A DNA stretch of 64,000 nt from Bradyrhizobiaceae bacterium PARB1 (GTDB lineage: Bacteria; Pseudomonadota; Alphaproteobacteria; Rhizobiales; Xanthobacteraceae): positions 1 to 64,000 of the forward strand of contig NKIY01000015.1 of the NCBI GenBank assembly GCA_002256345.1. The letters run 5' to 3'. Below the pieces are notes generated by a model, which ran no database searches, had not been told where the DNA came from, and was given only the letters and a program-made list of their open reading frames with translations. This document shows, one piece after another, positions 1 through 8,738 of this stretch. The translations under genes and the position numbers were made by a program. Every line of letters begins with the position of its first letter. Position 1 is the stretch's first letter.

Positions 1-465
1 GATCTTCTTGTTGAGCTTCACATAGCTCTCGAAGTCGGACACGACCGAACGTGACAAGGCTTCCGCCTCGACGCTCTTGGCATCGGTGTCAGCGAGGGCT
101 GTGGCCGTCGCTTCGTAGTATTCGGTGCGATCGGAATAGGATTCGATCTTGGCGCGCTCGAGCCCTTCCACCAGCACCTTCACGGTGCCGTCGGGCAGCT
201 TGAGCAGCTGGAGCACGCTGGCGAGCGTGCCGGTTTCATAGATGGCGTCCGGCGCAGGATCATCATCCGACGCATTCTTCTGCGTCGCGAGCATGATCAG
301 GGCGTCGTTCTTCATCACTTCTTCGAGCGCGCGAATGGATTTCTCGCGGCCGACAAAGAGCGGCACGATCATGTGCGGGAAGACGACGATGTCGCGCAGC
401 GGCAGCACGGGATAGGCGTGCTTCTCGCCGTGAACAATGGTTGGCCGGGGCTTGGAGGTGGTCAT
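1..465 (-). CDS. lon: Lon ATP-dependent protease, N-terminal 155 residues (gene runs off the window)
   Basis: This is the start of the cytoplasmic AAA+ serine protease that degrades misfolded and regulatory proteins. The visible part begins MTTSKPRP and contains the Lon substrate-binding domain signature LPLRDIVVFPHMIVPLFVGR near residues 21-40, followed by the helix that reads SIRALEEVM. The ATPase and Ser-Lys protease domains lie outside the window. The start is supported by an AAGGA ribosome site about 7 bases upstream. In relatives lon directly follows clpX; here two plus-strand genes separate them, so lon must use its own promoter in the 466-988 region. Confidence 0.95.
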   Translation of the reverse strand, partial: MTTSKPRPTIVHGEKHAYPVLPLRDIVVFPHMIVPLFVGREKSIRALEEVMKNDALIMLATQKNASDDDPAPDAIYETGTLASVLQLLKLPDGTVKVLVEGLERAKIESYSDRTEYYEATATALADTDAKSVEAEALSRSVVSDFESYVKLNKKI

Positions 466-988
466 GGCCTGTTCCTTTTGCTTTGCCCCCTTGCACGCGG
501 TCCGCAGAATGACGCAACCACCACAAGGTGCGATTTCCGTCCTCGCTCGGCCGTTAGAACTGGAGAGGTTCGAAGGCTCTACTTGTCCGGAGAGTTATGG
601 CGAATCTTGAGGGAGATATTGTGTTCGCCGCCCGCATTAGGTGGCTACGGCTTGGGGGGGTGTCAAGTCGCACAAATCCCTATGAAGAAGGGAGGTTTAC
701 GGCTCGTAACGCTGTCCACAAGCCACCGAGGCCATCGCGGCCGGTATCCCGCCCGCGACGGTCTGCTTCCCTCCCCCGGCAGCTGCGACCGGCCCTCGGC
801 GGCCGTAAAATGCCACCCGGTACGTAAGCGACACGAGCGCCGCCTTCAGAAAATTCTGAATTCACCCCAAAGTTGAAATATCAGAAATATTTCATTTGAA
901 GGTTGATGGAAGCCATGGTCGGTTCCAGCTCCCGGCCCGGCAGCACGCCCCGTGGGAGGGCGTCCCGCGTCCGCTTGTGGAGGCATTC
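466..988. promoter_or_regulatory. Divergent intergenic region between lon and the MACPF gene
   Basis: This 523-base spacer must hold the promoters of lon (minus) and the MACPF gene (plus). No convincing gene is seen. Two AT-rich inverted repeats stand out close to the MACPF gene: TCAGAA-AA-TTCTGA at 846-859 and GAAATAT-CAGAA-ATATTTC at 875-893. The second overlaps another copy of TCAGAA. They lie about 100-140 bases before the MACPF start and could be operator sites. I found no clear heat-shock promoter for lon. Confidence 0.45.
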
Positions 989-2422
989 ATGTCTGTCCCG
1001 TCCTATCCCAAAAATGTCGAGCCGAACCCGGATGCCGAGGCGATCGCCAACCTCGTTCCCGGCGCGGAGATCATCGGCTACGGCTTCAATATTTTCGGCA
1101 ACTATTCCTTCGACAATGCCTTGAAGCCGCTGCTCGACCTCGGTGAGCCGTCGTCCTGGACGGCGCCGTCGGGTACCGTCTACCAGCTTCCCGCCAATAT
1201 CTCCCAGCCGGGCGGCTCGAGTTCGAGCGCCACGTCGTCGACCTTCGCCACCAGCAGCGCGTTCACATCCTATTTCCAGGGATCGGCATCGGTCTCGGGC
1301 AGCATCGGCGCCTTCAGCGCGAGCTTCAACAGCACCTATGACACCGCGCAGCGGAGCCAGAGCGACTATAGCTGGGCACTGGTGGAAGCGGACTTCGTCG
1401 CCTGGCACATCACGATCGACTACAGCTCGGCAATCGTCCGCAAGGAAGTGAGAGAGGACAGCGACTGGGCCAACCTGCCCAAGACCTTCAACGCCAAGAA
1501 CGAAGAAAGCGTGCTGGCGTTCTTTAATTTCTTCACCAAATTCGGCACGCACTTCATCAACATGGTGACCACCGGCGGCACGCTGTATTATTACTACGCC
1601 ATATCGCAATCGTCGCATTACAGCTCAACCGCGATCGCTGTCAGCGCCAGCGCCGAATTTCACGGCCTGATCAGCAGCAGCTCTGCGGAGGCCAGTGCAC
1701 AATGGGGCAACACGGCCGCGAACTGGACCAGCTATCGACAGTCACATGCGGTGACCGTGCCCGCCACCACCGATGTGATCAACTGGGTCAATCCGGCATC
1801 CGGCAGCTATGACAGCCGCGGCAACTTCGCGCAGTGGAAACAGGCAGTCGTCCAAAATCCGTCGCGCTGCAAATTCGCACTGAGGCCGATCTGGGAGCTG
1901 TTCTCGGACCAGCAACGTCAGGCATTGTTCCTGGCCTATCAGGCCTATGGCGACAATCGGGTATCGGTGCTGGCCAGGAAAAACGGTCTTGCGGTGATCC
2001 TGGTCAACGGCAAGCCGATGATTCCGAATGGCGGCTACCCCGCCGCCAATGCGCAGGCCTGGCAGCTCGTCGTACTCGACCGCAAGACACTCGCCGTGAG
2101 GCTCAACAAGATCTACCAGTTCGATTTCAACGATCCGCACTGGCCGGACAATACGCTGAACATGATGTCGTCCGATCTCGGCCCCTATGTCGGGTCGCAA
2201 GAGCATATGCTGGTGACGGCCACGTCCAATCTCGACGAAGCCTGCAATCCGAACACCGAACTCTATGCCATCCTGAAAAGCTTCGGCAGCGGCCCGTCGG
2301 CTACCGCCTGCGAGGGGTTCGGCGGCTTCTATCCGGGCTTCCCCACCACGCCCGAGGTCTCGCTCAACGCCCTGCTGCTGCCACAGCCGGGCGGCTTCCT
2401 GCCGACGCCCTACGAGCCCTGA
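989..2422 (+). CDS. MACPF-domain protein (membrane attack complex/perforin family)
   Basis: The 477-residue protein carries the MACPF signature: F-G-T-H-F at about residues 185-189, followed seven residues later by Gly-Gly (196-197), then an aromatic run LYYYYA. Ser/Thr/Ala-rich amphipathic stretches on both sides resemble the membrane-inserting regions of perforin-like proteins. Family members form pores or act as surface adhesins. I chose ATG 989 because GGAGG lies 5 bases upstream; a longer reading from 896 lacks such a site. No clear signal peptide is visible. The C-terminal ~140 residues match no domain I know. The stop overlaps the next reading frame, implying co-expression with the glycosyltransferase. 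MACPF genes are patchy in bacteria, so acquisition is plausible. Confidence 0.8.
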   Translation: MSVPSYPKNVEPNPDAEAIANLVPGAEIIGYGFNIFGNYSFDNALKPLLDLGEPSSWTAPSGTVYQLPANISQPGGSSSSATSSTFATSSAFTSYFQGSASVSGSIGAFSASFNSTYDTAQRSQSDYSWALVEADFVAWHITIDYSSAIVRKEVREDSDWANLPKTFNAKNEESVLAFFNFFTKFGTHFINMVTTGGTLYYYYAISQSSHYSSTAIAVSASAEFHGLISSSSAEASAQWGNTAANWTSYRQSHAVTVPATTDVINWVNPASGSYDSRGNFAQWKQAVVQNPSRCKFALRPIWELFSDQQRQALFLAYQAYGDNRVSVLARKNGLAVILVNGKPMIPNGGYPAANAQAWQLVVLDRKTLAVRLNKIYQFDFNDPHWPDNTLNMMSSDLGPYVGSQEHMLVTATSNLDEACNPNTELYAILKSFGSGPSATACEGFGGFYPGFPTTPEVSLNALLLPQPGGFLPTPYEP

Positions 2423-3651
2423 ACATCGCAGGCGCTGACAACGATTGGACACGGCAGCCGGGTCTTCCCCGGCTGCTGGCCGTCGGCCCCGCGCTCGATC
2501 AGAGCAGCTACGCGCGTGTCGTCCGGGAAACGCTGACGCCGCTCGGCCGGAACTGGACGATCCGGCAATTTGCGCCGAACCACCGCGGCGATCCCGTCGA
2601 TGTCGGCTGGCCGATCCTGCCAAACCGCAACATCGCCGACCGCTATGGCGTCGAACAGATCGCACCGATCGTTGCCGATTTCGATCCCGATGCGATCTTC
2701 ATCTTCAACAGCTTCGCCAACCTGCCGCGCTATGCGCCGCTGATCGACCGGCTCGGCCCCCGGCGCCCGCGTCTCGTCGCACAATGTCCGCTGCTCGGCC
2801 CGGTCACCGACCCGCGGCTGGTCGCACGCTTGGCCTGGCTCGACGGTCTCGTTCTCCTGTCCGACGGCGTGAAGCAGCACGTCGCTGCATGCTTTGCCGA
2901 GTGCCTGCGCCTCGGCATCGTCGTTCGTGTCCCGGCGCTTGCGACGATCCCGCACGGGTTCGATGCGAGCACTTTCCATCACCTCGGCGATCGCGCCGCC
3001 ATGCGCCAAACTATTCCCGGCCTGCACGATCTCGGCGGCGGCGCCTTCGTCGTGCTCAATGCCAACAAGAACGAGCCGCGCAAGCGGATCGATCTCACGC
3101 TGCACGGTTTTGCGCGCTTCGTCCGCGACAAGCCGCAGGACATCCGCCTCTATCTGCATATGGGCGATCCCGGCGGCGAACTCAGGCAACTCGCTTCGGC
3201 GCTTGGCATCGGCGATCGCATCGTATTGGCGTCAGGCGGGGATGGCGCGCATCCGCGTCTGGACGATGAAGCCCTCAACCGGCTCTACAACGCCTGCGAT
3301 GTCGGCCTCAATACTGCGTCGAGCGAAGGATGGGGCATGATCAGTTTCGAGCATGCTGCAACCGGCGCAGCCCAGATCGTGCCCGGAGCGTGGATCTGCG
3401 GCGCGCTCTGGAAAGATCACGGCGAGCTGCTGGAGCCTGCGCCGGAACAGGCCAACCAGCAAGGCTACACCCGCGAGATTTCCACCACCGCTGAAAGTGT
3501 CGCAAGCGCCCTTCAGCGGCTGTATTCCGATGACGCCCACCGATCGCGCATGACCAGACGCGCAGCCATGCTCGCGGCCGATTCCTGTTTCCAATGGACC
3601 GCCATCGCCGGCCGCTGGGATGCATTGCTGCGCGAAATCTGCTCGCGCTGA
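2419..3651 (+). CDS. GT-B type glycosyltransferase with no canonical start codon
   Basis: The frame encodes about 410 residues of a family-4-like glycosyltransferase. It has an N-terminal Rossmann half (PRLLAVGPALDQSSYARVV), the donor-domain motif NANKNEPRKRIDLTL, and the nucleotide-sugar site YNACDVGLNTASSEGWGM followed by SFEHAATG. I find no ATG, GTG or TTG in frame from about 2221 until ATG 3001, which would remove half the enzyme. CTG 2419 overlaps the upstream TGA as CTGA, resembling the usual ATGA coupling, so I use it provisionally. A -1 frameshift making a MACPF-glycosyltransferase fusion, or a sequencing error, are alternatives. The substrate is unknown; modification of the MACPF protein is only a guess from linkage. 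Confidence 0.65.
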   Translation: MNIAGADNDWTRQPGLPRLLAVGPALDQSSYARVVRETLTPLGRNWTIRQFAPNHRGDPVDVGWPILPNRNIADRYGVEQIAPIVADFDPDAIFIFNSFANLPRYAPLIDRLGPRRPRLVAQCPLLGPVTDPRLVARLAWLDGLVLLSDGVKQHVAACFAECLRLGIVVRVPALATIPHGFDASTFHHLGDRAAMRQTIPGLHDLGGGAFVVLNANKNEPRKRIDLTLHGFARFVRDKPQDIRLYLHMGDPGGELRQLASALGIGDRIVLASGGDGAHPRLDDEALNRLYNACDVGLNTASSEGWGMISFEHAATGAAQIVPGAWICGALWKDHGELLEPAPEQANQQGYTREISTTAESVASALQRLYSDDAHRSRMTRRAAMLAADSCFQWTAIAGRWDALLREICSR

Positions 3652-3707
3652 GCGACGACGGCGATCATGCGAAGACGCATTCGCGCACCGGCGGTCCGCT
3701 CAAAGAA

Positions 3708-3737
3708 AAACGGCCGCCGATCGCTCGGCAGCCGTTT
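3708..3737 (-). terminator. Rho-independent terminator between clpX and the glycosyltransferase gene
   Basis: A 13-base stem (aaacggccgccga at 3708-3720 paired with 3725-3737) has one wobble position and a 4-base loop. On the minus strand it is followed by TTTTTCTTT, a good terminator for clpX. It may also stop the convergent plus-strand transcript. Confidence 0.85.
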
Positions 3738-3764
3738 CTCGGATTACTCCCGTATCCGGCCCGA

Positions 3765-5039
3765 TCAGGCGCTGGCGCTGGTCTCTGCCGCGCGGTCGGA
3801 GCGGTCGGCATAGATGTAGAGCGGACGCGCCGTCCCATCCACGACTTCCTTGGAGATGACGACTTCCTCGACACCTTCCAGACCGGGCAGATCGAACATG
3901 GTTTCGAGCAGGATCGCTTCGAGGATCGACCGCAGGCCGCGGGCGCCCGTCTTGCGCTCGATGGCCTTGCGGGCCACCGCACCCAGCGCTTCGTCGGCGA
4001 AGGTGAGCTCGATGTTCTCCATCTCGAACAGGCGCTGATACTGCTTCACCAGCGCGTTCTTCGGCTCAACCAGGATCTTCTTCAGCGAGACCTCGTCGAG
4101 GTCTTCCAGCGTCGCGACGACAGGAAGACGGCCGACGAATTCCGGGATCAGACCGTACTTCAGCAGATCCTCGGGCTCGACATGGCGGAAGATCTCACCG
4201 GTGCGGCGATCTTCCGGCGCCAGCACCTGCGCGGCGAAGCCGATCGAGGTGGTGCGGCCGCGGCCCGAAATGATCTTTTCGAGGCCGGCGAAAGCGCCAC
4301 CGCAGATGAACAGGATGTTCGTCGTATCGACCTGCAGGAATTCCTGCTGCGGATGCTTGCGGCCACCCTGCGGAGGCACGGAGGCAACGGTGCCTTCCAT
4401 GATCTTCAGCAAAGCCTGCTGCACGCCCTCGCCCGACACGTCGCGGGTGATCGACGGATTGTCCGACTTGCGCGAGATCTTGTCGATTTCGTCGATATAG
4501 ACGATACCGCGCTGCGCACGCTCGACATTGTAGTCGGCGGCCTGCAGCAGCTTGAGGATGATGTTCTCGACGTCCTCGCCGACATAGCCGGCTTCGGTGA
4601 GCGTCGTCGCATCGGCCATGGTGAACGGCACGTCGAGGATACGCGCGAGCGTCTGCGCAAGCAGCGTCTTGCCCGAACCGGTGGGGCCGATCAGCAGGAT
4701 GTTCGACTTCGCGAGTTCGACGTCGTTGTGCTTGGTCTGGTGGTTGAGGCGCTTGTAGTGGTTATGCACCGCGACCGAGAGAACCTTCTTCGCATGGAAC
4801 TGTCCGATGACATAGTCATCGAGCACCTTGCAGATTTCCTTCGGCGTCGGGATGCCGTCGCGCGACTTGACCAGCGAGGACTTGTTCTCCTCGCGGATGA
4901 TGTCCATGCACAGTTCGACGCATTCGTCACAGATGAATACGGTAGGACCCGCGATCAGTTTGCGAACTTCATGCTGGCTCTTGCCGCAGAACGAACAATA
5001 CAGCGTATTCTTGGAGTCGCTGGTACCGACCTTACTCAT
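3765..5039 (-). CDS. clpX: ATP-dependent Clp protease ATP-binding subunit ClpX
   Basis: ClpX is the hexameric AAA+ unfoldase that feeds proteins into ClpP. The 424-residue sequence has the N-terminal zinc-binding domain (Cys15, Cys18, Cys37, Cys40), Walker A GPTGSGKT at 118-125, the Walker B segment IVYIDEIDK, the pore loop GYVGED and the sensor region TGARGLRSI. It is full length for the family. The start has GGAGATAGGA just upstream. It lies 447 bases downstream of clpP on the same strand. Its usual downstream partner lon is displaced by the MACPF-glycosyltransferase insertion. Confidence 0.98.
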   Translation of the reverse strand: MSKVGTSDSKNTLYCSFCGKSQHEVRKLIAGPTVFICDECVELCMDIIREENKSSLVKSRDGIPTPKEICKVLDDYVIGQFHAKKVLSVAVHNHYKRLNHQTKHNDVELAKSNILLIGPTGSGKTLLAQTLARILDVPFTMADATTLTEAGYVGEDVENIILKLLQAADYNVERAQRGIVYIDEIDKISRKSDNPSITRDVSGEGVQQALLKIMEGTVASVPPQGGRKHPQQEFLQVDTTNILFICGGAFAGLEKIISGRGRTTSIGFAAQVLAPEDRRTGEIFRHVEPEDLLKYGLIPEFVGRLPVVATLEDLDEVSLKKILVEPKNALVKQYQRLFEMENIELTFADEALGAVARKAIERKTGARGLRSILEAILLETMFDLPGLEGVEEVVISKEVVDGTARPLYIYADRSDRAAETSASA

Positions 5040-5486
5040 TCCTATCTCCGTCCGCCGTTCGATCTTCGTTCGATCGGTCCGCTCCGTTTCGGGTCACATC
5101 CCGTACATAGAGCAATTCCCGTACCAAAAAAGACCTTGTTCCAAATCGCCGCGCGAATCCGCGGCCAAATCGAATCTCCGCGATACTAACCGATCCGCAC
5201 TAGCGAACCATGCTGGCAGCCGATGTTCAAGAATTCGCTAATCGCACAGCATTCACCCATTATGACGATTACGCGATTTGTGCGCGCCGCGCGAGTGCTC
5301 CCGGCAATTTGGAAGGCAATGCGCGAATAACGGGTGCCCGGCGTGTACGAAAGCGGAACTCTCGTGTCCGGGCATCGGCACAGAGTACCGATAATGGACA
5401 TTCTAAATCGGTCGCCTCGTATCCCGGAGGCTAAACCGGACCGCGCTTGCGCAATCCGGCATATTGATGTTGCCAGCCTGTTCCGT
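5040..5486. other. clpP-clpX intergenic region, no gene seen
   Basis: This 447-base spacer contains no supported coding region. On the clpP side a small hairpin (CCGGA arms at 5436-5440 and 5455-5459 around a GCGC/GCGC inner stem) could weaken read-through from clpP. A second pair of arms, TGCCCGG at 5335-5341 and CCGGGCA at 5368-5374, flanks a 26-base loop. The length suggests clpX has its own promoter, which I could not place. Confidence 0.4.
5436..5459 (-). terminator. Weak hairpin downstream of clpP
   Basis: The minus strand reads CCGGATTGCGCAAGCGCGGT followed by CCGG, then GTTTAG. This gives a short interrupted stem with a poor T tract, so it would be an attenuator at best. Confidence 0.3.
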
Positions 5487-6122
5487 TTAGGCCGGCTTGG
5501 CCGCGCCGGTTTCCTCGGCGCGCTTGTCGATCACCTTGTCGATCAGGCCGAAATCCTTCGCCTGGTCTGCGGTCATGAAGTTATCGCGCTCAAGCGCGTT
5601 GTGGATGTCTTCATAGGGCCGACCGGTATGCTTCACATAGATCTCGTTGAGCCGGCGCTTCAGGCTCTCGACTTCCTTGGCATGGATCAGGATGTCGGTG
5701 GCCTGGCCCTGGAAGCCGCCCGAGGGCTGGTGAACCATGACGCGGGCATTCGGGAGCGCGAAACGCATGTCCTTCTGGCCTGCCGTCAGCAGCAGGGAGC
5801 CCATCGACGCGGCCTGACCGGTGCACAGCGTTGAGACCGGCGGGCGGATGAACTGCATGGTGTCGTAGATCGCGAGACCCGACGTCACCACGCCACCCGG
5901 CGAGTTGATGTACATCGAGATTTCCTTCTTCGGATTTTCCGCTTCCAGGAACAGCAGCTGCGCGACGATGAGCGTCGACATGCCGTCTTCCACCGGACCG
6001 GTCACGAAGATGATGCGCTCCTTCAGCAGGCGCGAAAAGATGTCGTAGGCCCGCTCGCCGCGGTTGGTCTGCTCGACCACCATCGGAACGAGGTTCATAT
6101 AGGTTTCGATCGGATCGCGCAT
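5487..6122 (-). CDS. clpP: ATP-dependent Clp protease proteolytic subunit ClpP
   Basis: ClpP is the tetradecameric serine protease chamber that works with ClpX or ClpA. The 211-residue protein has nucleophile Ser106 in GQAASMGS and catalytic His131 in VMVHQPSGG; the catalytic Asp lies in the ERDNFMT region. The oxyanion segment SPGGVVTSG is intact. Length is typical. A heat-shock-like promoter (CTTGTT and GCCCATAT boxes at 6207-6232) lies about 85 bases upstream, which fits stress control. clpX follows on the same strand. Confidence 0.98.
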   Translation of the reverse strand: MRDPIETYMNLVPMVVEQTNRGERAYDIFSRLLKERIIFVTGPVEDGMSTLIVAQLLFLEAENPKKEISMYINSPGGVVTSGLAIYDTMQFIRPPVSTLCTGQAASMGSLLLTAGQKDMRFALPNARVMVHQPSGGFQGQATDILIHAKEVESLKRRLNEIYVKHTGRPYEDIHNALERDNFMTADQAKDFGLIDKVIDKRAEETGAAKPA

Positions 6123-6206
6123 GAAGCACCCAAAGGTTCGGAGGAGACAAGCGCCGGGAATGCGCGAATGTCCCGTGATGCAGGAAGAAAGAATAAGAGC
6201 CCACAG

Positions 6207-6232
6207 ATATGGGCCAATCGGGCAACAACAAG
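6207..6232 (-). promoter_or_regulatory. Putative heat-shock (RpoH) promoter of clpP
   Basis: On the minus strand CTTGTT is followed after 12 bases by GCCCATAT. This resembles the sigma-32 consensus CTTGAA with CCCCATNT, though the spacing is slightly short. The position suits a start site about 75-80 bases before clpP. It was recognised by eye only. Confidence 0.5.
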
Positions 6233-6375
6233 ACCATGGGTCCGATCGTCGCCCTGCCCCTCAGTTCAAGCCGATTCTGGCGGCCACGGCAAAGCGATGC
6301 TGCACACATCGGAACTGATTCGGGCGGTATCCTTAATGACAAAACGCCGGCAGGCACCGCATTCGGGCGATACGA

Positions 6376-6876
6376 TCAGCAGGCTGCCTCCGTCCATTGC
6401 CGCGACACTTCCATCTCTGAAAACGGTGCCGGCCACAGATAAACGTCGTAGCGGTCTTCCCCGTTCATCCCGTCCGCGCTCAGCGTAGCGAGCCCAAACG
6501 ATGCGACCAGCACGCGCAGGAACCCCGGCGGCACACTCAGCCGAGGCGCATCGGGCAGATAATCGGAGAGCCCCGCGACGACCAATTGGCCCCCCGTCGA
6601 CAGGCTCGCAGCAACCGCATGATCACAGTCGCGCGGCACTGCAACGGGTTTCTCGTGCAATTCGACGCGAACCGGCACCTTCATGTTGCGCGCCGTCGAG
6701 AATACCAGCGCTTGAGCAGCGGCTAACACACGCTGGCTCAATGCAATTGCAGTCCAGTTCTCAGGTAGCTCAAAGTCGCCAGACGCATCAGCCAGATAGA
6801 ACTGGTGATAGTCAGCCAGGATTTCGTCCGCAAAGATAACCGTCAACTGGTGGCCTCCAAGCAACGCCCCTTTCAT
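6376..6876 (-). CDS. Hypothetical protein, faint resemblance to ComJ/Nin nuclease-inhibitor family
   Basis: A 166-residue soluble protein without signal peptide or membrane segment. I do not recognise it with confidence. The pattern of an early YHQF motif, a Trp after about 15 residues, an Ala-rich helix ending in F-S-T-A-R-N, alternating beta strands and a C-terminal DRYDVYLWPAP recalls ComJ (the DNA-entry nuclease inhibitor of Bacillus), but this is remembered pattern matching. It sits alone between tig and clpP, just after the tig terminator, and may be an insertion in an otherwise conserved order. The first Met is used; no strong ribosome site was seen. Confidence 0.5.
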   Translation of the reverse strand: MKGALLGGHQLTVIFADEILADYHQFYLADASGDFELPENWTAIALSQRVLAAAQALVFSTARNMKVPVRVELHEKPVAVPRDCDHAVAASLSTGGQLVVAGLSDYLPDAPRLSVPPGFLRVLVASFGLATLSADGMNGEDRYDVYLWPAPFSEMEVSRQWTEAAC

Positions 6877-6880
6877 GCAA

Positions 6881-6909
6881 AACGCCGGCTGGAGGCACCA
6901 ACCGGCGTT
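6881..6909 (-). terminator. Terminator downstream of tig
   Basis: A 12-base stem with one mismatch (aacgccggctgg at 6881-6892, ccaaccggcgtt at 6898-6909) has a 5-base loop. On the minus strand it runs into TTTTGC. It separates tig from the hypothetical gene that starts at 6876. Confidence 0.75.
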
Positions 6910-6913
6910 CTGA

Positions 6914-6927
6914 TTAGAACGTTCTAA
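6914..6927. promoter_or_regulatory. Perfect 14-base palindrome ttagaacgttctaa
   Basis: The palindrome lies between the tig stop and its terminator stem, about 40 bases upstream of the hypothetical gene at 6376-6876. It could be an operator for that gene. Its half-site spacing does not match the alphaproteobacterial LexA box. Confidence 0.35.
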
Positions 6928-6978
6928 ACACCACTCTCGCGATTGTCAGGCCCGGCCATGACGGAGAGTGTGCCAGCC

Positions 6979-8334
6979 TCAGGCCGCCTTCTCGTCCTCG
7001 TCCTTGTACAGATCTTCCTTGGACACCTTCTTCTCGGTGACCTTGGCAAGTTCGAGGATAAAGTCGACGACCTTGTCCTCGTAGATCGGCGCGCGCAGCT
7101 GGGCGAGCGCCTGCGGGTTGTTGCGGTAGAAGTCCCAGACTTCCTTCTCGCGACCCGGCATCGAGCGGGCGCGCTCGATCACGGCACGGCTGATCTCGTC
7201 ATCGGTGACCGAGATCTTGTTCTTCTCGCCGATTTCCGACAGCACGAGGCCGAGACGCACGCGGCGGTCGGCGATCTTGCGATACTCTTCCTGCGCGGCT
7301 TCTTCGGTGGTGTTCTCGTCGGCGAAGGTCTTGCCCGAGGACGCCATCTCCTGCTGGATCGAATTCCACATCAGCTTGAACTCTTCGTCGATCAACGACG
7401 GCGGAGCATCGAACTTGTGGGTCTCGTCGAGACGGTCGAGCAGATGACGCTTCACGCGCTGGCGGGTGGCGCCGGCGAATTCCGCAACCAGACGCTCGCG
7501 CGCAGCTTCCTTCAGCTTATCGAGCGACTCGAGGCCGAGCGACTTGGCGAATTCGTCGTCGATCGCAGTGTCGACCGGCGATTCGATCTTGCTGGCGGTG
7601 GTCTCGAATTCCGCGGCCTTACCGGCCAGCGTGTCGCTGGCATAGTTGGTCGGGAACGTGACCTTAAGGGTGCGGGTCTCGCCCTTGGCGATGCCGATCA
7701 GCTGGTCCTCGAAGCCCGGGATGAAGGTGTTAGAGCCGATCTGGACCGGGATCTCCTCGCCGGTGCCGCCTTCGAAAGCGACGCCGTCGATGGTGCCCTT
7801 GAAGGCGACGACCACGCGGTCGCCCGACTCGGCCTTCAAACCTTCGGCCTTCTCGGTGAACGAGCGGTTGGCATCGGCCACGCGCTTGATCGATTCATCG
7901 ACATCGGCATCGCTCACGTCCGCGACCGGCTTCTCGACTTCGAAGCTCTTGAAGTCGGCGAGTTCGATCGGCGGCACCACTTCGACGGCGACGGTGTATT
8001 TCAGGTCAGCCTTGCCGGAGAGGATGTCTTCGACTTCCTTCTCTTCGGTCGGCATCGTGATCTTCGGCTCGGTAGCGAGCTTGAGGTTACGCTCGGTGAA
8101 GATCTGGGTGTTGGTGGTGCGGATCAATTCATCCACCGTCTCGGCGGCGACCGAGCGGCCATAGAGGCGCTTCAGATGACCGGCCGGAACCTTGCCCGGA
8201 CGGAAGCCGTTGAGCTTCACCTTGCCCTTCAGGTCTTCGAGGCGCGCATCGACCTTGGCTTCGATGTCGGCAGCCGGAACGCTGATCTGGAATTCGCGCT
8301 TCAATCCCTCGGAGAGGGTCTCATTCACCTGCAT
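6979..8334 (-). CDS. tig: Trigger factor, ribosome-associated chaperone and peptidyl-prolyl isomerase
   Basis: Trigger factor binds the ribosome exit tunnel and helps nascent chains fold. The 451-residue protein starts [15 protein letters not shown] and has the ribosome-docking signature [17 protein letters not shown] near residues 44-60. A central FKBP-type domain follows ([20 protein letters not shown]), then the C-terminal chaperone arms. I chose ATG 8334 because it fits the family N-terminus and has GAAGAAG upstream; the open frame runs further back but crosses the tRNA-Leu gene. A Lys/Glu/Asp-rich tail ends the protein. Gene order tig-clpP-clpX-lon is conserved in related genomes. Confidence 0.97.
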   Translation of the reverse strand: MQVNETLSEGLKREFQISVPAADIEAKVDARLEDLKGKVKLNGFRPGKVPAGHLKRLYGRSVAAETVDELIRTTNTQIFTERNLKLATEPKITMPTEEKEVEDILSGKADLKYTVAVEVVPPIELADFKSFEVEKPVADVSDADVDESIKRVADANRSFTEKAEGLKAESGDRVVVAFKGTIDGVAFEGGTGEEIPVQIGSNTFIPGFEDQLIGIAKGETRTLKVTFPTNYASDTLAGKAAEFETTASKIESPVDTAIDDEFAKSLGLESLDKLKEAARERLVAEFAGATRQRVKRHLLDRLDETHKFDAPPSLIDEEFKLMWNSIQQEMASSGKTFADENTTEEAAQEEYRKIADRRVRLGLVLSEIGEKNKISVTDDEISRAVIERARSMPGREKEVWDFYRNNPQALAQLRAPIYEDKVVDFILELAKVTEKKVSKEDLYKDEDEKAA

Positions 8335-8503
8335 GGCGTCAATCTTCTTCCCGCTTCGTCCGGCCCGTGGCCGAACAGTGTCAAATTGGTCCGACGCGCG
8401 ACCGGAAAGCCTGCGCCGATGGTAGTGCCGATCCGCCCTCGCGGAGGCAAAACCCTCGCGGACACGAATCCGGAAATCATCATGGTCAAACGCTACGTGC
8501 GCT

Positions 8504-8588
<85 letters not shown>

Positions 8589-8738
8589 AGAAAACATCAT
8601 GTCCGGCCGCGATGTCGCGAGCGGCGGGCTTATAACACGGAGACGACAATTCGCAGCAAAAAAATGGGCCGACAGGAGGCCACTTGCCGCAGCCGTCGCA
8701 ACTGGACTTTCATGCCCGGAAGTGGTCGGAATTTCCGC

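Noticed and set aside
896-988. Upstream extension of the MACPF gene from ATG 896
   Set aside because: No ribosome site at 896; the ATG at 989 has GGAGG at 5 bases, and the extension resembles no protein.
881-2665. Minus-strand open frames over the MACPF and glycosyltransferase genes
   Set aside because: They are antisense shadows; the plus-strand frames carry clear MACPF and GT-B motifs.
3594-5189. Long plus-strand open frame (about 530 codons) over clpX
   Set aside because: It is the reverse-frame shadow of clpX. Its translation is rich in Arg, Asp and Gly with no domain.
5210-5486. Small open frames in the clpP-clpX spacer
   Set aside because: No ribosome sites, no conserved-looking sequence, and poor codon composition.
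6914-6927. Palindrome considered as a LexA (SOS) box
   Set aside because: Alphaproteobacterial LexA sites are direct GTTC-N7-GTTC or GAAC-N7-GAAC repeats; this is a contiguous GAACGTTC palindrome.
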